Made by a program: the position numbers and the translations under genes
Assembly (NCBI GenBank): GCA_019925095.2
Contig: CM034398.1
Span: 7,393,001 to 7,457,000 of the forward strand
Length of the DNA stretch: 64,000 nucleotides
Source: Dendrolimus kikuchii
Lineage: Eukaryota; Arthropoda; Insecta; Lepidoptera; Lasiocampidae
Direction: 5' to 3'
In this document: positions 57,360 to 64,000 of the stretch, in pieces
How the letters are laid out: the number at the start of each line of letters is the position of its first letter
Position numbering within the stretch: position 1 is the first letter of the stretch
Notes under the pieces: generated by a model
What the model saw: only the letters and a program-made list of their open reading frames with translations
Told to the model about the DNA's origin: nothing
Database searches by the model: none

Positions 57360-58250
57360 ACGAGATAATCTATGTGTCAAACTCACCAATCCGTCTTGGA
57401 AAAGCGTGCTGGATATACTGTTCGTTCCTCCGAGAAAAACAAGGACGCCCGAGCTCAGTAGTGGCACATTATAGACGGTAAGTATTATCAACAAAAAGAA
57501 AAAATGCAAGAGAGGAACAAACTAAGAGTCATGTCAGAAATTGCAAATTGGTCTAAATATTGACCACACCCATTTTTGACCAAAAAAAAACCATTTAAAT
57601 CACTCAAATCATATACGGGTTTATTTATGATATTGTGCGCTAAAGTGAATAGAAAATATTTTAAACTAAAAAGGAAATTTACAACCAAATGTGAGTCAAC
57701 GATTCAACTTTTGTAGCTGTCGTAATAAATCTCTCGTAGCTGCTAAAAGTAAGACAATATAACAATTCGCGGTCTGTATGAACAAACATATGCGTTTACG
57801 CGAAATATGATTTCTTTATTTTTATGTTATAAATTTTGTTGCAAGTTGTTAGCGATGTACGATGTTCAAATCGATTGTTCCGATTGTTCAATCATTTTTA
57901 TCTCTCGATTGTATTTACTCACTAGCGATACAAGTTCGACTCAGGCGACGTAATGAACATACGCATCGAATAATCGACGCAACATACAAAGTCACGACTG
58001 GTCTCTGATTAACTTTATTAACTCCAAATAATCGGAAAACACTTTGATAATAATGTTGGATCGATTGCGATTCCTTTGTTTGTTTAAACATCACAAAATC
58101 GTCCTTACCTAGTGTATATCTATGTGTTACTCTTGGGTTATAGAAACCTTGATTTTGGGAAATATTATGACAGTTAGTGAGAAACATGAGCTATGTTGGG
58201 AGTGTCTCTTATGGATAAAATAAGAAATTAGGATTTCTGTTAGAGAATCA
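57360..58250. other. Intergenic, AT-rich
   Basis: Nothing recognised. Confidence 0.4.
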
Positions 58251-58256
58251 AGTTTA

Positions 58257-58515
58257 TCGACATAGCTCGCAAAATTAGTAGGCTGAAGTGGCAGTGGGTT
58301 GGCTACATTTGTTGCAGGAGTGACGGCCAATGGAGCATAGGAGTCTTGGATAGAGACTGCGTCTCGGCAGACGTATCGTAGGAGCTCCTCCAGTCCGATG
58401 GATCGACGATTTGCAAAACGACGCGGGGGGGGATGCAAACAGTAGAGGATCGGGACACGTGGGCAAGCTTGAGGAGGCCTGCGGCCAGCAGTGGACAACG
58501 GTAAGCTGACGACGA
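58257..58515 (+). pseudogene. LINE RT C-terminal relic
   Basis: The plus strand encodes KISRLKWQWVGYICCRSDG and QWSIGVLDRD, a stop at about 58377, then VEDRDTWASL. A frameshift leads to a C-terminus ending QQWTTVS before a stop. The motif order matches the C-terminal block of a common lepidopteran LINE. Related to 1860-2035. Confidence 0.65.
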
Positions 58516-58519
58516 TATG

Positions 58520-59155
58520 GCTGCACAACGGAATTATTTTTTTATTTAAACCAGTTATTACGCAGTCTTACATAACTAGTGCGTTAATTGATTCATTTAG
58601 TCATGATCGCTTAATGTTTAACCTCCTTATTCTTGATAGCTATACGAGGTTTGTAGACTCATTAAAAATAGTAAAATAAAAAGCTTTTATAATCAATCGC
58701 ATTCTAAATTCGATTATAAATAACACTTTTTTAACGGGTCTATAACTCTGAACGTGACACGCTACGTAATAATAACAATCAAAGAAAAATAACATAAAAG
58801 AGATAAACAAAAACTTACAAAAGTAATGAAAAAAATCTATCGCCACCCTCGATCCATCTCAATCGAGTTTCTTTAACACCAAATGTTTTTCGTTCCTAAA
58901 GTCTATATTTAGATCTCCCGAAAATAAAAAGTTGTGAACTGCTAGATTGGGTTACAAGCTCGACATTTTATTTTTATTGTATTCAATGTCTGAGAATTGA
59001 AACTAGTTTTTTTTTACTAACCCAGGTTTTTGCTCTCCTTGATAGTGTTTATCTAAGGCAAGAAGAATCAAAGAATGACCATTGCCCATTCTGAAAAGCT
59101 CTTATAGTTAGTTATCGCCGTAGACCTTCCCTCGTTATTTGGCTTTTTATTTTTA
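58520..59155. other. Intergenic, AT-rich
   Basis: Nothing recognised. Confidence 0.4.
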
Positions 59156-59157
59156 AA

Positions 59158-60266
59158 AATACATACATACATACATAACTTCACGCCAGTTCCCTTGCGG
59201 GGTAGGCACGAACAACAGAGCGCCATTTAGGCTTATTCTTACACACCTCACTTGCTTCTTTGACATTCATAACTCTTGTCATGCACGCTCGTCTGTTCTT
59301 AAGGCTCCTAACATCACCTTCTGCTAGTACACGATCAATTTGATCATGGAAAGTGTGTCGTGGCCTTCCAAGACTTCTGCATCCATCCACTTTTGCATTG
59401 TATATCTGTTTATTCATTCTTTCATCATGCATTCTTTCTACATGTCCGAACCACCGGAGCATTCCTTTCCTTACCTTCACCCCGACACTCTCTTTCAGAC
59501 CAACTGTCTTTCTTACTTCGGTATTACGAACGCGGTCCGCAAGCGTCACTCCGCAGATTTTGCGCAGTGCTCGCATCTCGACCGCGTTTACTCTACTTTC
59601 ATGCTCTTTCTTCCATACCCAACTCTCGCTTCCATACGTGAGCGTAGGTACCAGCACCGCGTTGTGTACGGCGAGCTGGGCCTTCTGGCTGAGGTTCTTA
59701 GCGCCTAGAAGTTTACCTAACGCTCCATTCACACTATTCCCCAAATTCACTCTTCTTTCTATATCAGCGGTGTACCTTCCATCCCTGCTAAAAGCACATC
59801 CAAGATATACAAACTCATTCACTTGCTCCAGCATAACATCATCGACTATTATCCTTGCATTCGTTCTGGTTTCTTCTCTTTCAAACACCATAACCTTTGT
59901 TTTCTTCGCATTCAAATGTAAGCCTCTCGCCTGACAGTCATCTTTCATCATTGTGACTAGTGTTTGCAGTTCTGATGGCGATTCGGCTAAAAGCACGGCA
60001 TCATCCGCATAAAGCAAGGTGCTTACAACTAGGTCACTCATCCGCACCCCAACATCCATCAATCTTATTCTCTGGAGACAATCGTCCAGGTATAGGATGA
60101 ACAGCAAAGCCGACAGCACGCAGCCCTGTCGGACGCCAATATTGACGTCAAACCAGGGCGACAGGCTGCCATCCAGCCGCACGCATGCCATACAGTCCTC
60201 GTAAGTGGACTGCACAGCACGCATCAGTTGGCCATCAATCCCATATCTGGGCAATACGTACATTAC
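59158..60266 (-). mobile_element. 5'-truncated RTE-like LINE (RT-B family)
   Basis: The RT ORF occupies nearly all of it. On the minus strand a short TATGTATGTATG tail lies at 59160-59177, the same tail as on the copy at 23180. The 5' truncation falls at about 60266, in the middle of the reverse transcriptase. No clear target-site duplication was found. Confidence 0.75.
59181..60263 (-). CDS. Partial reverse transcriptase, 360 codons, 5' truncated
   Basis: The open frame covers the C-terminal half of a LINE reverse transcriptase. It has motif B GVRQGCVLSALLF at 43-55 and the catalytic LLYADDAVLL with YADD at 85-88. Then come NAKKTKVMVF, the thumb FVYLGCAFSRDG, ALRKICGVTLADRVRN and MLRWFGHVERM. 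The tail GRPRHTFHDQIDRVLAEGD and ACMTRVMNVKEASEVCKNK ends at PARELA before the stop. The endonuclease and RT motif A region are lost by 5' truncation, so it cannot act alone. It has no internal stop over 360 codons, which suggests a young insertion. The first Met is a chance codon near the truncation point. Clade RTE-like is inferred from motif style and the simple-repeat tail. Confidence 0.8.
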   Translation of the reverse strand: MYVLPRYGIDGQLMRAVQSTYEDCMACVRLDGSLSPWFDVNIGVRQGCVLSALLFILYLDDCLQRIRLMDVGVRMSDLVVSTLLYADDAVLLAESPSELQTLVTMMKDDCQARGLHLNAKKTKVMVFEREETRTNARIIVDDVMLEQVNEFVYLGCAFSRDGRYTADIERRVNLGNSVNGALGKLLGAKNLSQKAQLAVHNAVLVPTLTYGSESWVWKKEHESRVNAVEMRALRKICGVTLADRVRNTEVRKTVGLKESVGVKVRKGMLRWFGHVERMHDERMNKQIYNAKVDGCRSLGRPRHTFHDQIDRVLAEGDVRSLKNRRACMTRVMNVKEASEVCKNKPKWRSVVRAYPARELA

Positions 60267-60269
60267 ATG

Positions 60270-61305
60270 ACCTACAACAAATATTCTCCAATGGAAGTTA
60301 ATTTTGATGAAAATTGTTGAATTTTGAATTTTTTAAGATTCGGATCACGTCATCTAGTTTACAAGGAAAAGAGAAACATCGGGATGATTTTGTGGGTATA
60401 TCGATCAAACCGATGAGTTCCGCCTTGCACTGATCGACATTTCGATAAAAAAGTATTTAGATAAAAAAATATCTCACAGACGGATCTCGAGATTATCGAG
60501 TTTAAATATAGGTATAGCCGTGATATGAAAAGGATCGCCAGTTTTCAAAGTGATTAATTTAACGTTCTGCAAGCACTAGTTACCTCTTGAAACTAAGTCA
60601 CAGAACAGACTGTTCTACGGAAAATTATGTTTAACTGCTTGACAATAAAGTTTAAAATTACTTGGATCAAAGTTGTTTAACTTTTTATTTGGTTTAAGAA
60701 TATTGTGTAGAGATATAAATCCTTTGGTTTTAATATTTATGATAAACGTAGTTATTATATTCTCTTTATTTATTATTGTTAATCTCAGTGTCTATCATTC
60801 TCAACATTGCAATTTTCTTTTTCACGAATTTAAATTTTATAAACGTAACAAAATCTAACACTTCTTGTTGCCATTGTTTCCCGTACAAATGCAAGCAAAA
60901 GTCGACTTTAAGGTGTCACACCTTTTCATTCCGCGACTGTACATGTCTACATAAAAATTCCTCAACTTCGTTGTACTAATAAACAACTATGATACGACAC
61001 GTTAAGGAATAAGACTGAGATGCGCCAGAATCCGGATTAGACACAAGACATGAAAGCCACCTTTAGCGTGGCAGCTGAGACATCTGTTTTTATTACTGCA
61101 AAATAGTGTTGGACGATAGTCTGTTATCGAAAGTTTTATTCTTAAACTCGAGTTTTCAGTTCTGTGTTTGGTAGGCTATAGCGACTATACGTCCCGCGAA
61201 CATTAATATCAATCAAATAAAATATGTCTAATAGACAGATAACTTAACCAGTCAATTATTAATTTCAAAGTAGGAATAGAAAAATATTCTAACCGTATAT
61301 AATAA
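60270..61305. other. Intergenic, AT-rich
   Basis: Nothing recognised. Confidence 0.4.
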
Positions 61306-61308
61306 TAT

Positions 61309-61603
61309 AATAATAACATGTCCCACTACTCGGCTCAGGCCTCCCGTTATAGGGGAACAGACAGTATATCCGCCACGCCTGTTTAAGGCGGCTTGGCGTT
61401 TCACACGTCGGTTATCTCGATGTGCAGGTTGCATCCCGATGTTTTCCTTCACCGTTGATAACACGTAGTAATTGTAACAATATGCATATTAGGTCAGAAA
61501 ATTGCCCAATTGGTGCATGCGTTCCGGCCACGATCGAACCCCCGCCCTTTTACTTTCGGTCGCGTGCGCTAGCCATTACGCTACCACGTCTTCTAACCGT
61601 CTG
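61309..61603 (-). mobile_element. tRNA-derived SINE (SINE-2), full length, minus
   Basis: The minus strand begins near GACGTGGTAGCGTAATGGCT (61588-61569), with box A-like TAGCGTAATGGCTAGCGC and box B-like GGGGGTTCGATCGTGG (about 61530). The body has GTGAAGGAAAACATCGGGAT and ends near CTGAGCCGAGTAGTGGGACA. The GTGAAGGAAAACATC phrase is shared by many lepidopteran SINEs. Confidence 0.8.
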
Positions 61604-61604
61604 A

Positions 61605-62484
61605 AACGTTTAATATGCGTAATCTATCTAGTATAGATACATAGATAAATCTTAATTATACACCAAACAAACGGAGGTAGGAAAAGATGAAAAGATAGTA
61701 CAACGTAGTAAATGTAGATAAAATGAATACGAAAACATAAATCGTATTAAAATTTGTAGAGAACATTGCATAGATAAAATATGTAAAATTATTCTATGTA
61801 AAATTTATAAAAAATCTATTGATTCGCAATTTAGAGAAATAAATTAGAAATTAAATTTTTGAAGGCATAATTTTATTATTTATGTGGCCCATCACTACAA
61901 CGCGTATAGGGTGCGCAAGCATATAATTGCACCAAGGAAAATGCCATTTTAAAATGTATTAAACCATTTTCATTTGTTTCAGTGGTTAGGCAGTGTATAT
62001 TGAATTTTGTCGTCATCTCTAACGAGCGAGATCGTTTAAAGATTTTTTATGATGTATTTATCAGGCTATAAATAATAAATGAGGAGGCGTATAAGAGCCT
62101 ATTTATCTTATCGCACAGCCCTGCAGATGACATTTATAGCATTTATTAATGTACTCGAACCGATTATTATCTTTTGTATAAATTATATAGGGGATAAAGA
62201 ACAGCCGACAAATATTGATGTATAGATGAATTATAACAGACAATCTATATATTAGATTTTATGTTACATCGGAGGAAAATAAACATCAGTCAAGAAATTG
62301 AAGATATTGCTCAAAGTGACAAGGCCGTCTAGTATTTGCGAAAGTAGTGTATCTATTATCTTGTTCCTTTATATGATATTTTTTTTATATTTTAGTTAAA
62401 TTGTGTGTTTAGGAATTAATATTCATTAGTATATTATTAAGCTGCGTGTCGATAATTATTTTTAATAAGATCTTGTCCATCTAA
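61605..62484. other. Intergenic, AT-rich
   Basis: A fragment of the AAGGCCG repeat type lies near 62320 (ACAAGGCCGTCTAG). Otherwise nothing recognised. Confidence 0.4.
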
Positions 62485-62925
62485 AGGTTGCTTGAAAGAG
62501 ATTTCTTTAAGCAATAAGGCCGTCCAGTGTACCTTATAGAATTAAAACTATAAAATGTGTTCTTGTTCTTTTATTATGTTGGTGTATATAGAGTATTTTG
62601 TTGTTGTTATTATTTAGGTGGTAAATTTCAAATATTATTTTTTATCTAACGCAGATATTATATATTTTTATATTCTTCTTAATTTAGCTGTTTACTTGCC
62701 ACATTTTACTGTTCTTCCTTTTTTGTTTTACTTCTTTTTAATTTAATTATACCTAGACATAAGTTGTTAAAATTATCCTCTCAGTCATGTTGCCTGGAAG
62801 AGATTGCTTTAAGCAATAAGGCCGCCTTTTGTTTTACCGTTAAATCATTGTAATTATTTATTCTGTAATTGTTTATTTGGCGAACAATAAAGTGTTTTCT
62901 ATTCTATTCTATTCTATATTAGATG
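62485..62925 (+). mobile_element. Two copies of a retroelement 3' end and a (TTCTA)n tail
   Basis: GAAAGAGATTTCTTTAAGCA at 62498 and GAAGAGATTGCTTTAAGC at 62796 are each followed by AATAAGGCCG(T/C)C. The second is followed by CGAACAATAAAGTG and (TTCTA)n to 62925. The same arrangement in minus orientation is at 13665-13805. Confidence 0.55.
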
Positions 62926-63054
62926 ATTCATTTCTGTATTTAAATTTGGGTAAAGCGTTCAAAGTGATTAAATTGAGTATTAGGATATCATTGAATAATG
63001 TCGTATTCTTTAAGTTTTGGACCTTTCAACAAAATTGATTCAATTTTATAAATA

Positions 63055-63387
63055 AATACTTTGGCGGCGTCCCATCTTCCAGACACAGCCGTGACAGCCG
63101 GGGCTGCTGCTGCACACCAGGAGGCCCTGAAATGTCGCAAATATGTGTCCATTGGTAGTGGGTACGTATTTGTGGCTTTCGGGGTCGAGACCCTGGGGCC
63201 GTGGGGGCCTGGAGCTCATCACCTCTATCGAGACCTCTCAACGCGTCTAATTGAGGTCTCGCGTGACCAAAAGGCTGGCTTGCACCTAGGGCAACGAATT
63301 AGCGTTGCCATCCAACGCGGAAATGCGGCCAGCATTTTGGGCACGCTCCCCGCCGACAGCGATTTGGAATCAATTTTTTACTTATAG
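63055..63387 (+). pseudogene. Retroelement ORF C-terminal tail
   Basis: An open plus frame encodes LAASHLPDTAVTAGAAAAH, YVFVAFGVETLGPWGPGA, RLIEVSRDQKAGLHLGQR and SVAIQRGNAASILGTLPAD, and stops at 63387. It is about 108 codons, starting abruptly at 63055 where homology to 35730-36330 begins. The upstream part, including the reverse transcriptase, is missing. The VETLGPWGP...QRGNAAS block recurs in invertebrate retroelement proteins. Function unknown to me. Confidence 0.6.
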
Positions 63388-63389
63388 AT

Positions 63390-63779
63390 TCATGTTATTT
63401 TGTAAGTATAGCTTTATTTATAGTATAGTTTAGTTTATTTATTTTTAAAATTAACTTTTAGTTTTATTATTTGATAAATATGGCACTACTTAAAAAGATA
63501 ATAAGTAAAAATCTACTTTTTCTTAGTACAAGTTTTATCTTTGTAGACGTTGAGGCTGAAAACCACCAGTCGCCTTTAGATATTCCTTTGTATTTGTATG
63601 TTGTACCAAAATGGTCTTAGAATGCATGTATGTACAAAAATGTATGTATTATATATATGCAGTTTTAGGAGCAAAAACGGAACGGGCGGACGACAATCAT
63701 TATGTCATACGAGTCCGTTTTTGAAAAACTGCCTTGTAATTTTAAAAATGTTACCAAGTTGTCAGCAGTGTCATCAAGT
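63390..63779. other. Intergenic, AT-rich
   Basis: Nothing recognised. Confidence 0.4.
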
Positions 63780-63945
63780 TTTTTTTTTATGGCCTGAGTT
63801 CAGAAGTCCGTGATAGAAAGCGGTTACCATCGCATTTGGACATTTATAACAGCAAAGGTGCTAACAATGTGCTGCCGCTATACAAAGAGGTAGTGGAATC
63901 TGGCCACGAAGCCAGAATACAATTACAGGTTGCTAAAGTATTTTG
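63780..63945 (+). mobile_element. R300 family copy, diverged, 3' part lost
   Basis: TTTTTTTTATGGCCTGAGTT, AGAAAGCGGTTACCATCGC, TTTATAACAGCAAAGGTGC and GAATCTGGCCACGAAGCC lie in R300 order. After about 63930 the similarity ends. Confidence 0.65.
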
Positions 63946-64000
63946 GTATTAGACCGCTATTTCTGAATCTTAAAAAGAAGCTGCCGTTTGAAACAACATT

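Overview
The window looks like a repeat-rich, AT-rich intergenic stretch of an insect nuclear genome, very probably a moth or butterfly. The evidence is one intron-containing insect-type GMC oxidoreductase gene, a Jockey-type LINE, several RTE-like LINE fragments, tRNA-derived SINEs of the kind widespread in Lepidoptera, Helitrons ending in hairpin plus CTAG, and many small inverted-repeat elements. There is no sign of bacterial gene organisation, rRNA, CRISPR or viral genes.

Layout. 1-2 kb: AT-rich sequence and two RT relics. 2.04-6.69 kb: a minus-strand Jockey element with both ORFs open (ORF1 gag-like with three zinc knuckles, ORF2 endonuclease plus reverse transcriptase). 7-15 kb: Helitrons, a 330-bp element present as an inverted pair, and copies of a 300-bp family called R300 here. 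15.6 kb: a small retroposed sequence with an A-tail and a long target-site duplication. 16.2-19.4 kb: the only host gene I can support, a minus-strand GMC oxidoreductase (last three coding exons, 611 residues; the first exon was not found), with a Helitron inserted 7 nt inside one intron. 20-36 kb: RT relics, MITEs, a long palindrome, more Helitrons and R300 copies. 35.7 kb: a hAT-type MITE lying inside an older retroelement reading frame. 37.28-38.37 kb: a 1.1-kb microsatellite, mostly hexamers of the CGTGTG type. 39-58 kb: unclassified relics, SINEs, R300 copies, MITEs and Helitrons. 59.2-60.3 kb: a 5'-truncated RTE-like LINE with a 360-codon open RT frame. 61-64 kb: a SINE, repeat 3' ends, a second retroelement tail and a last R300 copy.

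The genes do not form a pathway. The Jockey and RTE-like proteins, or relatives elsewhere in the genome, probably mobilised the SINEs and the A-tailed retrocopy, and the R300 family has no visible autonomous partner. I saw no convincing new multi-gene system. The least explained signals are the dense R300 family (about a dozen copies, one rearranged into a double foldback), the Z-DNA-prone hexamer tract, and the small A-tailed retrocopy of unknown parent. All family assignments are by eye.
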